From the NCBI GenBank assembly GCA_963556195.1, contig OY744529.1:63784580-63848579 (forward strand): a DNA stretch of 64,000 nucleotides, in the 5' to 3' direction. Positions 33,667 to 43,490 of this stretch are shown here, piece after piece. The translations under genes were made by a program, and so were the position numbers. Under the pieces are notes generated by a model. The model was not told where the DNA came from. It made no database searches and worked only from the letters and a program-made list of their open reading frames with translations. Source of the stretch: Sepiola atlantica. Its lineage: Eukaryota > Mollusca > Cephalopoda > Sepiida > Sepiolidae. Numbering within the stretch: the first letter of the stretch is position 1; every line of letters starts with the position of its first letter.

Positions 33667-33840
33667 AATTCAAAGTGTAGTAGCTGTTCTGCCCTCGGTC
33701 AAGGGGAGAAGAATTCCTCGAATTGGTTAATCTTTTTATATTTTTGTCTCATGCAGAGTGCTCCTTTTTGAGAGAGCTGGAATTCATCCACATTAAACCG
33801 ACCAGCCCTTGTGGAGAGGCAGTTAATAGGGACGTTGGGC
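33667..33840 (+). repeat. U2-headed SINE-like repeat, copy 3
   Basis: Head 'caaagtgtagtagctgttct' differs from U2 snRNA (caaagtgtagtatctgttct) at one base. Then 'gccctcggtcaaggggagaa', 'ttttgtctcatgcagagtgc', 'tcctttttgagagagctgga', 'catccacattaaaccgacc'. Best copy for the U2 origin of the head. Confidence 0.65.
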
Positions 33841-34395
33841 ATTAGTTATGAAAACCTTTTTTATTATTAAATCATGATTTATGTATTTATTGTTATGTTG
33901 CGTATTAATTTTAGTTCAGTATTATTTTAAAAATAATTTTTAACATTAACGGATAAGTATTTTTGGCGATATTGAATTTTCTTGCTCACACGTCCCTATT
34001 CAGAATTCGTGGGTTGCCATCAATAGATTGCCTCTCCTACACCAAACGGTCATCATAATTTTAAAAAGTCACATAAAATCTTTTTCAGGGAAAATTTTAT
34101 AATTAAAACTTATTAAACTTTGCTGGAATATTTTTTTAAATGAAAATTAAGTATCAAGTAAAAATGGAATTTTTTTACTTAATTACTAAAAACCATAATT
34201 CGATTTGAAAAACTAAGAACATCGCCGTATTTTTTATGCAATATTTACCGTTTTCGTATAGTAATCAAATGCGTGTTTTTTAAATTTAAAACATGGGGTG
34301 TTTATTTTTTTAAATTGGAAAACATTTAATAAAAACAATACGCAACAAAAACACATTAACGTCAATAACAAATCCGGATTTGGTAAAGAAAATTA

Positions 34396-34909
34396 GCGAC
34401 ATAAATTATTTTATAGGAAATACAGTTGGGGAAATTAGTCCCAAACAATCTATTTTGGTTCGACCACTCATGTATGACGTGTTTGAGTTAAAACAATTTA
34501 ATATCAAATATAAGCATCTGAAGTTACCGTAAATATTGGTAGTAAGTAATCATGCGTCAACCATGTTATTTCTTCCAGAAATAGGGTATGTTTATTTAGG
34601 GTCTATGTTGACAATAGTAACGTTTACCCACTAAAAATATTTTTTTTACGCAAATAGGTCACAGGTGAGTATTTATTTACTCCTCTCCAGGAGTAAGGCA
34701 CAAGGCCAGTTTTTATCTTACTCCCACACGCAAGATGTGACCCAAGGTCGGGAAAGTGGGGCTTAAAAATTGCCTGGGCAGCCCGGTCGGCATTCCCCGG
34801 TAGGGGCGCCTCAGGCAATAAGCAATATAGGTCACAGGTGAGTAGGTAAAAATAAATTGTTATGGACTAATTCCCCAACTGTATTTCCTTTAAAATAATC
34901 TTATGTCGC
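34396..34909. mobile_element. TIR element carrying a copy of repeat G
   Basis: Left end gcgacataaattattttata (34396-34441) and right end (34864-34909) are inverted copies over about 46 bp, including 'ggaaatacagttgggga'. Between them is repeat G copy 3 (34640-34835, minus). No ORF. No target duplication recognised. Confidence 0.7.
34640..34835 (-). repeat. GC-rich dispersed repeat G, copy 3
   Basis: Minus strand: 'ttgcttattgcctgaggcgc', 'ccctaccggggaatgccgac', 'cgggctgcccagg', then text of its own ending 'actcctggagaggag'. Flanked on both sides by 'ggtcacaggtgagta' (34658 and 34829), a possible duplication of target. Confidence 0.6.
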
Positions 34910-35021
34910 CAATAGTAACGTTTATCCCGGAATTAATAGCTGTAAACTAGGAAATTATCCTCATAGTCTACGTCGTTGGTAAATGTCCAGTGTATCCAGG
35001 ATCACTATCAGAATAAAAATA

Positions 35022-35105
35022 GGTGTTTCTACAGAATTTGAACCGAACTGACTTTTGCCAAACTAAAGAAAAAACCCCAGTTCGGTTCAAATTCTGTAGA
35101 GGTAC
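35022..35105. mobile_element. 84-bp hAT-like mini-MITE
   Basis: ggtgtttctacagaatttga at the left; the right arm (35078-35100) is an exact reverse complement of 35028-35050 over 23 bp. 'aaaaata' flanks both sides (35015-35021, 35106-35112). The terminal box GGTRNTTCTAC is shared with 27881 and 38351. Loop of 27 bp; no coding capacity. Confidence 0.7.
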
Positions 35106-35279
35106 AAAAATATGGGATAATCAATCGAAAATAAAAAAATCTAATTTATACAAAATGTGAGTAAATTGATAAAAAATAAAACTAATGGACATTAGATAGA
35201 TTTGTATAAAGTTATCACACATAAAAAAAAAAATCAAAAAAATGAAAAGGTTTTGGAATTTTTACATGAGGATTGATAA

Positions 35280-35420
35280 TTTGTATTACTTATTCTCATC
35301 TTGATCGTTATATTATTCACAACGTTTCGACCGATGTACCATCCGAGCTTCATGTGCATCTTTTCGAACTCGGGAACTTGTATGGAATTTCGAACCGAAC
35401 ATTTCATTTAATCCACATCT
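35280..35420 (-). repeat. Retroposon family R copy, minus
   Basis: Minus strand: 'aatgttcggttcgaaattcc', 'atacaagttcccgagttcga', 'aaagatgcacatgaagctcgg', 'tacatcggtcgaaacgttgt'. Core at 35318-35358 with CTGA changed to ATGA. Confidence 0.65.
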
Positions 35421-35464
35421 AGACAATATTAGGTTTAAAATTCTCAAAATTCATACGAGAATTT

Positions 35465-35560
35465 AACACATGGACCCATGGCCTAACGGTTAACAACCAG
35501 TTCTAAATTCTGGAGGTTGAAGGTTTAATCCTTGCTACAGGCGATAATAACTAAAAATAA
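35465..35560 (+). repeat. tRNA-derived SINE head
   Basis: 'catggcctaacggttaa' resembles a pol III A box (TGGCNNAGYGG-like), and 'ggttgaaggtttaatccttg' resembles a B box (GGTTCGANTCC). The B-box part recurs at 44281-44315 ('ctggaggttgaaggttcaat'). It is followed about 80 bp later by a family R body, which suggests tRNA head plus R body may be one SINE. Not an intact tRNA. Confidence 0.5.
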
Positions 35561-35599
35561 CATAAATTAACGCTTCTAGCCGGTCGTAGCTGAAGGGTT

Positions 35600-35730
35600 T
35601 TAATTCGAGGTTCCGTCTAGTTTCCCAAGTTCGTAAAGAATAAAAATGCAACTGAAGAAGGTCAAAGGTTACATAGATCGAAACGTTATGAAAATAACAA
35701 CCAAGGTTGGAAAATATATTTTGTTTTCGC
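35600..35730 (+). repeat. Retroposon family R copy, plus
   Basis: 'gaggttccgtctag', 'tttcccaagttcgtaaagaa', then the core at 35649-35690 (CTGAAGA, GGTC/GATC stem, GAAACGTT). The stem has U-A where the consensus has U-G, preserving pairing. Confidence 0.7.
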
Positions 35731-36553
35731 GTTCATACAAATGTGAATTGTATTCCTGTGCTTATCAATTATCACAGATTAGCTTTATTAGAGCAAATAA
35801 ACACTCAACAAAGTGGATCGAGAGGGCGTTTCCACCAACAGTAAAAAGGGATCGATGAAAAATGTTTCATATATGATAAATATAGTAACATTTATGGGTT
35901 GAAATGTTGACACTTTATATCTAGTTTGTTATAATTATCGCAATGTACTATAATACATTAAAAAACTGCATATAATTATTTTGTATCAAGAGTTGGTCAC
36001 AAGTCGTGATTGTCAGAGTTGTCTATGTTTGTGAAACGATAGACACACCTACTTTTTAACCATTTCCGGCTTTCATAAACCTTAATCGTTTACTCAATAC
36101 CTATACTCGAAATTGCGTTTTTTTTTCTTCATCTACGTTAAAAGTCAAATATTTTCTTAAATTATTTTAACATATGTACGCCTAGGAACTCTGAATTAAA
36201 ACATGTTTAATAATCTGTATTATTAGAAATTATCTATTCGGCTTGTCCTCATTTTTCTAATTTACTTTGCAATTCGTATTCAAGACACGTGACTGAGAGA
36301 AAGTATCGCTTCTGAAGACAACCAAAGATAAAAATATCCAGTAAAACATGTATTATTACAATCATTTAACTAATCATTAAAGTCGTTAATTAATAATAGT
36401 TACCATTATTAATGATAAATTAAATTTGTTTGATTTTTAGAAAATTAAATTATGTTGAAACAGATTGTTTAAAACAATTTATCACGAAGTAAATAAAAGG
36501 TGATTAAGAGTTCGAATAGAAATTTTATATTTATTGAATAGATAGAACATATC

Positions 36554-36554
<1 letters not shown>
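35731..36554. other. Unassigned AT-rich stretch
   Basis: No gene or shared repeat recognised. Confidence 0.35.

Positions 36555-36601
<47 letters not shown>
36555..36601. repeat. (TA)n microsatellite
   Basis: About 23 TA units. Confidence 0.9.
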
Positions 36602-36603
<2 letters not shown>

Positions 36604-36610
36604 CTACCAG

Positions 36611-36785
36611 AAGCAGAGTGTAGCATCTGTTAGTGTTCTGATACTGCACTTCATCTTCCTCGGTCAGTGAAGGAGAAATCCTTCTAGAGTGAGGTAATTT
36701 TTGTACCAATCCAACTGGATTTTCTCCACATTAAAAACGGATTTTGCCCTCGTATGAAGGCAAGTAAATAGGGAGTAGTACCAGA
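36611..36785 (+). repeat. U2-headed SINE-like repeat, copy 4
   Basis: Head 'gcagagtgtagcatctgtta' then 'ttcctcggtcagtgaaggag', 'aaatccttctagagtgaggt', 'ctggattttctccacattaa', 'gattttgccctcgtatg'. Confidence 0.6.
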
Positions 36786-37254
36786 ATCCTTTTTTTTCTA
36801 TGTTAAATTTCCTTCAAATAAAGTCAGTAATTATGTAAGTAGGATGTAATGTTAAAAGACCCAAAACACCCAATGAATCCAGTAACATTACTGGTGATGT
36901 GTCCAGACACAGTTCTAATAATAAAATAATTTTACTGTCAGTTTGGATATTATATATTTGAATAATACATAAGACAAAAATACTACCTTTAAAAATAAAT
37001 GCAATAAAAATGTTTTAATTCAAGACCGAGTCGATTTAGAAAACACATAATATGAACTGACATAGGCCTACTCAGATACTGTCTCATATCCGCGTTCAAA
37101 AGTTTGTCACGTTTTACTAAAATACGGATTATTTATGCAATATTGGCAAGAGATGGACAAAGAATACAGTATGAATTTACAAATGATTTATGTCCATTAA
37201 GAAAAAATAAATAATATGATTAAATACAAGATAGAACAAAAAATAGGGAAGCGG
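36786..37254 (-). other. Intron 1 of the Arp3 gene, donor-proximal part
   Basis: No gene feature beyond the donor site GTAAGT (37260-37255). No exon 2 (YTKLGYAGN...) was recognised on the minus strand anywhere between 1 and 37254. If none is there, intron 1 exceeds 37 kb and contains all the repeats listed to the left. Confidence 0.4.
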
Positions 37255-37260
37255 ACTTAC

Positions 37261-37304
37261 CCGGTGCCATTATCTATGACAACGGCAGGCAGACGGCCAG
37301 CCAT
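37261..37304 (-). CDS. ACTR3: Actin-related protein 3 (Arp3), first coding exon
   Basis: Minus strand ATG at 37304-37302 opens MAGRLPAVVIDNGTG, 14 codons plus two bases, and stops at a perfect GTAAGT splice donor (37260-37255). MAGRLPA..ID.GTG is the start of Arp3 in animals, where the family continues YTKLGYAGN. Arp3 is the actin-fold subunit that with Arp2 forms the nucleating pair of the seven-subunit Arp2/3 complex, building branched actin filaments in the cytoplasm; IDNGTG is the first phosphate-binding loop of its ATP site. The remaining exons should lie at lower coordinates but were not found. The codons are more GC-rich than the neighbourhood. Conventional actin starts differently (no MAGRLPA), and other Arps do not share this start, so a different family member is unlikely. 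A single-exon processed pseudogene is excluded by the donor. Confidence 0.85.
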
Positions 37305-37580
37305 TGCAGATTATTATTATTGACTTCGTTCAACGTTCACCACCTCTATTGAGTAAGTATCTGTCACGTTGACTGTGCCGATTCAAAATGATTACTCTAT
37401 ATCAGATGATTCGGAATGAAGAAAAGAAAAAAAATCTAGAAATTCAGACGATCCAAAAAGTGTAGGACCAGAGTGATTCGGATCGGTGGCCACTGGCACT
37501 GCAAAATGGCTGCCACGTACGACAGAGCTAGCCCCGTTATTACGAGAGCCGCAGTCCCGTATAAATAAATAGGATTGGAT
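37305..37580 (-). promoter_or_regulatory. Putative Arp3 promoter and 5'UTR
   Basis: The stretch upstream of the ATG is richer in GC and CpG than its surroundings (37440-37560 in particular) and free of repeats. On the gene's sense strand GGCAGCCATTTT (plus 37503-37514) fits the YY1 site, commonly near start sites of housekeeping genes; 'atttatttat' (37561-37570) is TATA-like and 'atccaatcc' (37572-37580) has a CCAAT box. The transcription start is not determined. Confidence 0.5.
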
Positions 37581-38212
37581 TGTGTTTAAGTTTCAAGAAA
37601 ACAGCCTCTTTTAAATTTCTAAATATTTTTAACAAATTTAATCGATATATTTTAAACTTAATTTTAAGCATGGATAATTTTGAAAAAGCAAATTTTCTTG
37701 CTACTTAACTAAACTATAAACTAGTGGTTGATTTCGAAATTAATTATTTTTCTCTCCTTCCTCGTTACATTTACACACTAATAGACACCTTGGGCGGGGT
37801 TATCCTGACAGTTAAATATATACAATTATAACTTTAAGTTAATTACAATCAAAACGTTATTTTTGTTTCAGATTTCGTGTCTATTGTAAAATAAGAAAAT
37901 AATGTTGTTTTAAAGACAGATAGTTCTGTCTTTACTTGTGTCAAGGTTGCAGAGAGAGGCAGACGGAAAATAATTTTTCATAACAAAAACACTAACAGTC
38001 AATATGAACAAAATATAAAAAGGAGGGGAAATTATTGTTTTAGTTAAGTTGAACTTAATTTATTCAATAGTTAAAAAATAAATAAATAAAACTGGACTCA
38101 CTAAAAAAATAACATTATATGAAAAAAAAATAAAGTTTTAAAAAAGTAAAATATATTTTAGTTCTTAATTTATTTATTTAATTAATTCATCATCATTTTT
38201 TTTCTCTACTTT
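37581..38212. other. Unassigned AT-rich stretch upstream of Arp3
   Basis: No gene or repeat recognised; no divergent first exon seen. Confidence 0.35.
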
Positions 38213-38350
38213 TAGCTACCCACCACTTGTTTTGGCATTTTTTACGGACAAATTTTAATTTTTAACTTTGGGTACAATTACCGATTATGTCACTATAGAA
38301 TTCCGTTATTTATTTTTAATAACATATTTTAGAGTGGGGATCACTTTCCT

Positions 38351-38476
38351 GTGCCTTTTTACATTAAGACCCGCGCTAACGTTGACCTCGTCGTTAGGAT
38401 CAGGGTCAAAGTGGGGGTTAGAGTTGGGTTAGGGTCATGGTCAATGTTAGCGCGGGTCCTAATGTAAAAAAGTACC
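38351..38476. mobile_element. 126-bp hAT-like MITE nested in the family F left arm
   Basis: Left arm gtgcctttttacattaagac (38351-38387) and right arm (38439-38476, ending aaaaaagtacc) are inverted copies including 'acccgcgctaac.ttgacc'. Flanks cactttcct (38342-38350) and cactttact (38477-38485) fit an 8-9-bp target duplication with one mismatch. The centre has 'gggttagagttgggttaggg', which is chance similarity to telomere repeats. Confidence 0.75.
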
Positions 38477-38650
38477 CACTTTACTATATACATTTAATGT
38501 AAACTGATCGTCCACTTTCTGACCATCACCAATTTGACGATTTGTTTTCTATTCTGTGGACACTTACCGAGTATGTCGCTAGAAAATTCCGTGTTTATTT
38601 ATTTATTTATTTTAATTTTTAGCCTTAGAATTACTTTCTAAGAATAATTT

Positions 38651-38671
38651 TTATATATATATATATATATA
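38651..38671. repeat. (AT)n microsatellite
   Basis: About ten AT units within the family F element, at the position where other copies have 'tatataaattta'. Confidence 0.8.
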
Positions 38672-39515
38672 TAAATTTAACGTAAAATGATCACCCATTT
38701 CCTGAACATCACCAATTTCCTGACAGAATAGTGCAAGTGATAATAACATTAGTTTTAATGTTATTATGTAGTTACCAATTTTTTTTGGGGGGGGGGGGTC
38801 GACTGTAAACATGTTTGTGTGAGAGGAGGAATAACTAATCTTTGTAATTTTTTCCTATTTTTTCTGTTTTTCGGACTTGTGCAAGTGATTTTTTTTTTCG
38901 CTTTTCTACGTAGTTTAAAAAAATTTGATATTAGCTTTTTTAGGCTTTTAGTATTTTTATCTTCATGTTTTCTTTAAAAAGACATTGACGGTAGAGGCTA
39001 TACAAATCAGGTGGGTAAACTAGTGCATTCGGAGTTCAATTTGGCATCGTTTCTGGCGGTGCTCGAACGTTGAGGGCAAAGACATGGTCAGAGCGCATAC
39101 ATTCATAGGACGAGTGTTTCCAAATCACAACAAAAAGAGGAAAAAAACACAGTGCAAAAAAAAAAATGTTTTAATGTTAAATAGTGAATTGTAGAAATTA
39201 AAAAAAAAAAACACAAAAACGAAAAGCACACACAAAAAATGGTTAGTAAAAAACGCCCCCTCTCCCCCCCCCCCCAAAAAAAAATTGGCTACACTTTTTT
39301 TTGTACTTTAAGTTTCCAGAAATTGGTGATGGTCAAGAAATGGGTGATCATTTTACGTTAAATTTATATAGGAAAGTGATCCCCCACTCTAAAATTTAAA
39401 AAATATTAGGTAAAAATTAAAACGTAATTTACAAGCGACATTATAGGTAAGTGTACACAGTAGAACAAAATTTGGTCCGTAAAAAATGATTAAATAAGTG
39501 GTTGGTAAATACCAA

Positions 39516-40239
39516 AAAAGCGTCTAATTTCTAATTTTTTATTCGCTAGTTGATTCACTTTTTGATACTTGTTTACATCCAAGTCCATGACAGCTCACTT
39601 GTTTGCAAAACTCGTTTATGGAAACAACCGAAAAGCAACGGTAACAGACAAGACAAAAAGAGACACAAAATGAAAGTAATCAAACATTCTCTGACTGTAT
39701 TGTTACTTTTTTATTTGCGTTTTTTTTTTATTATTAACTTGGTGTAATATAAGTAAATGGTAAAAAAAACAAAAACTATTTCTTGAGAACATACATTCTC
39801 TTAAGACCTTACTTATGAGGCAAAACTGAATTTGGAGTCTCGATTCCATAGAATTTAAATTGTATATTTCAGAACCAATAAGAAAGACAAAACAATTAAT
39901 ACACACTTACAAAACCATTACATTTTTTGTGCAAATTGGATCTCAAGAGGAAAGAAAACGAAATTGGAAAATAAAAAAAACAACAAAAAAACAGGTAATG
40001 TGATGTGCTCCCTATTACGTCCGCACAATTACCTTTCAAATAACATCCCCAAAAACTAGGATATGCTTTCAAATTACCAATTCTTTCCGATTCAAAAAAA
40101 AAAAAAGAAGAAGAAGCGATTTTGGAGCCGATTTCAATATAAACAAGCATCTACACCAAAGTCAGCCAACAGTAGTCAAACATGCCTTGATAAACATGCT
40201 CACAGTTGTCAGTCACTGACAAACTACCACTAATGATAA
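39516..40239. other. Unassigned stretch
   Basis: No gene recognised; poly-A at 40096-40108. Confidence 0.35.
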
Positions 40240-40885
40240 CAACAGATCAAATCAGAATATGAGCTTCACGCATGCACACATACTGTCTTGTACAAATGAA
40301 AGTCACACATCCATACATACTGGTTTGTACACAACAATTATTTCTTTTCTATGTTTTCTATGACGAGAAATGGTATGAAAATAATACGATGGACGTGTAA
40401 TGTGAATCTTCAAGACAGGTTTAGATCTGATGACCTCAAAGGAAGATTAAATCCGAATATCTTATGGAGATGTGTGCAGAACAATAGACTTCGTTGTTTT
40501 GGTCACATTGAAAGAATGGATGAGAGTTTGTGGGTTAGTAGATGTAGAGCAGTTGAGGTAGCAGGGTGGTTGGCATGGGAAGACAAAGGAAAATGTGGGA
40601 GGAAGTGATCAGGATGGATTTCAGAGAAAGAAGGATAAATAAAGACCTGGCCAGGGATAAGTTAGTTTAGAAGTCAATTTCTAAAAGCCGTCCAATACAT
40701 CTCAGCATGTAAAACAGATGTTAAGCCGAATATGATATTGATGATGAATGATTTCTTTTTCTCGCATCCAAAAACAAAAAGAAATGACTACAATTATCAC
40801 AACAGACCTGATCAGAACTACAGCAAGAAAGTCATGCAAACACACACATGCATACTGGTTTGTACACAGCAATTGTTTTCTTTTT
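40240..40885. repeat. Direct repeats flanking the RTE-like fragment
   Basis: 'acatactggtttgtacacaacaatt' region (about 40240-40350) recurs as 'catactggtttgtacacagcaatt' (about 40795-40890), both preceded by 'cacaacagatc/cctgatcagaa'-type text. The RTE-like fragment lies between them, so either a flanking duplication or two copies of an older repeat. Confidence 0.5.
40355..40740 (+). pseudogene. RTE-like LINE ORF2 C-terminus and 3' end
   Basis: Best-preserved copy of this subfamily. It reads 'MKIIRWTCNVNLQDRFRSDD', 'LKGRLNPNILWRCVQNNRLR', 'CFGHIERMDESLWVSRCRAV', 'EVAG', frameshifts at a 'WEDKGKCGRK' equivalent of RPRKTWEE, then 'GWISEKEG.IKTWPGIS'-type text and the end 'tcagcatgtaaaacagatgtt'. 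This is the conserved region after the RT in RTE-type LINEs; the enzyme domains themselves are absent. 5'-truncated and inactive. Confidence 0.8.
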
Positions 40886-41048
40886 TTTCACATCAAAAAA
40901 CTAACGAGCAATTGATACAACATTCTCTCAAGTGCACACGAAAATGAACAATTAATATTTTCATATTATTGTGTTGAACTTGTCCTTTTCCTTTGAAGAG
41001 TCATTTTTTACTAGCGGAACCCAGTAAATTACACAAAATGATGTTTTC

Positions 41049-41072
41049 AATACGGGTCCTAATGTAACAAAG
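41049..41072. mobile_element. hAT-like MITE terminus, solo
   Basis: gggtcctaatgtaacaaagc followed by acc matches the right end of the 38351 element (gggtcctaatgtaaaaaagtacc). The rest of the element is missing. Confidence 0.5.
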
Positions 41073-41407
41073 CACCCTCTATTTGTTAGTAAGTTACGCT
41101 TGCTTTATTATGAGCCACCACCCCCCGTCTGGATAAGAGTGAAATAATTGTTTAAAATAGTAACTCGTGTACGATGGACACTGCGCATATCTACTAAAAA
41201 AGGTTGATATGCCATCCGTTCAAAAAAAAATTTTTTTAAATAATAATACTGGCCGATACCCTACTTTTTAAGCAGTCAACGTAATTAAATAGACAATGCC
41301 ATTAAAAACGCCAACATAAAAACAAAAAATAGTTTTAAGCAACACAAAAAAGTAGTTTTTAACCAGGTGATAAAAAAAAATGTATTATTTCTTCCCCTTC
41401 CCCTCGA

Positions 41408-41527
41408 AATGTAGAATGTAGAATGTAGAATGTAGAATAAAAATCTTAGAGGTTGGTTGGGATCGAACTATAAACCAGTCGGGCCGAAGTAAAAAATTCT
41501 ACCTCGCCAACCATTGCGCCAGAGCGA
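41408..41527 (-). repeat. tRNA-derived SINE with 7-bp repeat tail
   Basis: Minus strand: 'tctggcgcaatggttggcga' (A-box-like), 'cccgactggtttatagttcg' and 'atcccaacc' (B-box-like), spaced about 45 bp as in pol III promoters. Downstream on the same strand is a tail of four 'attctac' units (41408-41439). It does not fold into an intact tRNA acceptor stem by eye. Confidence 0.65.
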
Positions 41528-41579
41528 AACACATGTAAATATGCCTAAACGCAGGCTAGTTGAAATTTAGGTGCGGCAC

Positions 41580-41645
41580 GCATGCGCAGAGCTTTTGCCG
41601 GAAGCGTGACACACGAACACACACGCTATCGTATTAATATATAGA
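41580..41645 (-). mobile_element. Helitron 5' end
   Basis: Minus strand starts TCTATATATTAATACGATAG after an A, continuing 'cgtgtgtgttcgtgtgtcacgc'. Same 5' family as 31648. The 3' end, expected at lower coordinates, was not identified; the SINE at 41408-41527 may lie inside it. Confidence 0.5.
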
Positions 41646-41714
41646 TATTGTTTACATTTTGTGGTTCGATACTTGGATTTTACTTTTTCAACCTAAAATT
41701 TGAATGATGGCTAC

Positions 41715-41840
41715 CCTACAGCCCTGATAGAATCAGAATTATAAGGCAAAGGTGAATTTAGGGTCTCACCCCTGTTATAAACGGGTGTGATGTGTCATAC
41801 AAGGAGATAAACAATAATTTTTCTGGATTCAAATAAAATT
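41715..41840 (+). repeat. Dispersed repeat P, copy 1
   Basis: 'tacagccctgatagaatcag', 'aattataaggcaaaggtgaa', 'gtgtgatgtgtcatacaagg', 'aataatttttctggattcaa'. Copy 2 at 43347-43490, same orientation. Class unknown. Confidence 0.7.
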
Positions 41841-42572
41841 TTTGGATTTCAGAGAAAATATCAATAAATACAACATGCTGAAAAAACAACAATGATACAG
41901 AAGATTGCATAGAATCAATTATGTATTAACAGGCATATTAATTAGACAAATATATAAAGAGCAAGAGCAAATAAACAAGACATTTACGTGGAAAAAATAT
42001 TCTGGCTTGGAACAAATAAAATCTTTCAAAGTGAAGTGGATTAAAAATGTACTTATCTTTTGGGGAGATGATCGCAGAAATATCAGTTTCTCAGTGGTGT
42101 GCAGTCAGGGAAAAGGAAATATTTAATTTGGTTTGATTGGCGAGAGAGTTTGAAGAACAATATCTCCGTTTGTATGTATAACTGGAATTCTAAATCAATA
42201 CGGTTCTCAGAGATGAGAGAATGATATTTTCAAAAGTTTAATAATATGACATATAATTAAAGTCCTTTTAAAAGCTGGCTTGAATTCCGGGCTGAATGAT
42301 GTTGAGCGCATTTGCGGTGATGTTGTTAAAATATGTTTGACGACAGACTCTTAAAGAGGGAGTATCCTTGCAACAGATTACTGTTTAACAGCAAGATGGA
42401 AAACTGATTTTCACATGGATGTTAGTTCTATTTATGGGGAAACGGTTTGTTCCAGACACATCATTGCTTTTGGGCCAGCAAAATGTATTGGCCTGCGGAT
42501 GTAGTTGACTGTACATCACTGACTATTAATTTTCTTAATTTCCTCCTTTCTTTTTTCAAGCCTATTTTTATG
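41841..42572. other. Unassigned stretch
   Basis: No gene recognised. The frame at 41905-42126 has no known domain. Confidence 0.35.
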
Positions 42573-42796
42573 TGTTGTGGACCTGGGTAAAGCTGAATAA
42601 ATGACACAGGAACACATGGTTTAAATGAACAAAGGTATATATTATATACTAGAAAGAAAGATATTACAAGGAGATGTTGCTCTCAACCGCCATTGCTGGT
42701 TTGCCTGGGAAGAAGAGAACAAGTGTCACGTGCTTCCCGTATTTATAAGGTGGACGAGTCCATTAGTTCTTAGTAGGTAGGTACGGCACCATAACA
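42573..42796 (+). mobile_element. Solo LTR, 224 bp, with 5-bp target duplication
   Basis: Begins TGTTGTGGACCTGGG and ends CGGCACCATAACA; the termini are short imperfect inverted repeats in TG...CA form. TTATG stands directly on both sides (42568-42572 and 42797-42801), the 5-bp duplication expected of LTR retrotransposon integrase. A TATA-like 'gtatttataagg' is at 42749. A related LTR is at 48707-48933. No internal gag-pol sequence, so it is a solo LTR left by recombination. Orientation is assumed from the TATA-like box. Confidence 0.8.
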
Positions 42797-43346
42797 TTAT
42801 GAAAAACATAATTTCCATTCTAGATGTTTCTTTGAGGAGAACTGGGATATTGTCATTTGAGAAGTGATTCAAGTAATGCAGCTTCTACTTTGAAGTTCGA
42901 GACAACGTGGCGCCTTTTGACTTTGCACATTAATGGGGGGAGATAGTAAAGCGAAGAAAAGGGTTCACATAATGACAGATGTCTAGAAATCTATAGCTTC
43001 GGATAGAGGTGTGAAGATTTCACATGTCGATGATGAATACAAGGGAGTGGAGAAGAGATTTTGACTGGCTAAATTTAGAATTTATAGGAAGGGGATTTTG
43101 ATATTTCAAACAAAAAGGGTTTTTGAATTTTAATAAAAGAGAAAGGAGATATTGGAAAATGAGCAAAGATTGATTAAAACTAACAAAAAAATCTTCAACT
43201 TTATAATAAAAAGCAATATGCATTTATTTGTCTGCACAACGAATGAGTGAAGGGAAGACGTAAATCTATTTCCATAAGGTTTTCTTTCTATGCCGATTTA
43301 TACGCTTTTCTTCTATCCTTTTTTCTTTTTAAAACTTTCCAGCCTA
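42797..43346. other. Unassigned stretch
   Basis: No gene or shared repeat recognised. Confidence 0.35.
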
Positions 43347-43490
43347 TCCTACAGCCCGATAGAGTCAGAATTATAAGGCAAAGGCGAATTTAGAGTCTTG
43401 ACCTTGTTATAAAACGGATGTGATGTGTCATACAAGGAGACACGTTATTGCCAGATATAAGCAATAATTTTTCCGGATTCAAATAAAAAC
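43347..43490 (+). repeat. Dispersed repeat P, copy 2
   Basis: Partner of 41715-41840, with an extra 'cacgttattgccagatataag' segment that copy 1 lacks. Confidence 0.7.

Larger units (their letters stand above)
38213..39515. mobile_element. Large family F TIR element with internal duplication
   Basis: Left end 'accacttgttttggcatttt' and 'ttacggacaaatttt' pair with the right end 'aaaatttggtccgtaaaaaa' and 'aataagtggttggt' near 39460-39510. Inward, 'tttagagtggggatcacttt' (38330) and 'gaaagtgatcccccactctaa' (39362) pair, as do 'aacgtaaaatgatcacccatttc' (38677) and 'aatgggtgatcattttacgtt' (39339). The left arm holds two partly overlapping copies (38213-38350 continuing at 38477-38545, and 38545-38740). 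A G-run (38787-38798) and C-run (39262-39275) lie inside. No transposase frame. Confidence 0.6.

Noticed and set aside
35465..35560. Functional tRNA gene
   Set aside because: A- and B-box-like motifs exist but the arms do not form a full cloverleaf by eye; called a SINE head.
1..37254. Exon 2 of Arp3
   Set aside because: No minus-strand text encoding YTKLGYAGN or later Arp3 residues was recognised; absence by eye is not proof.
38411..38436. Telomere-like GGGTTAGAG/GGGTTAGGG text
   Set aside because: Only one or two irregular units, and it lies in the loop of a MITE.
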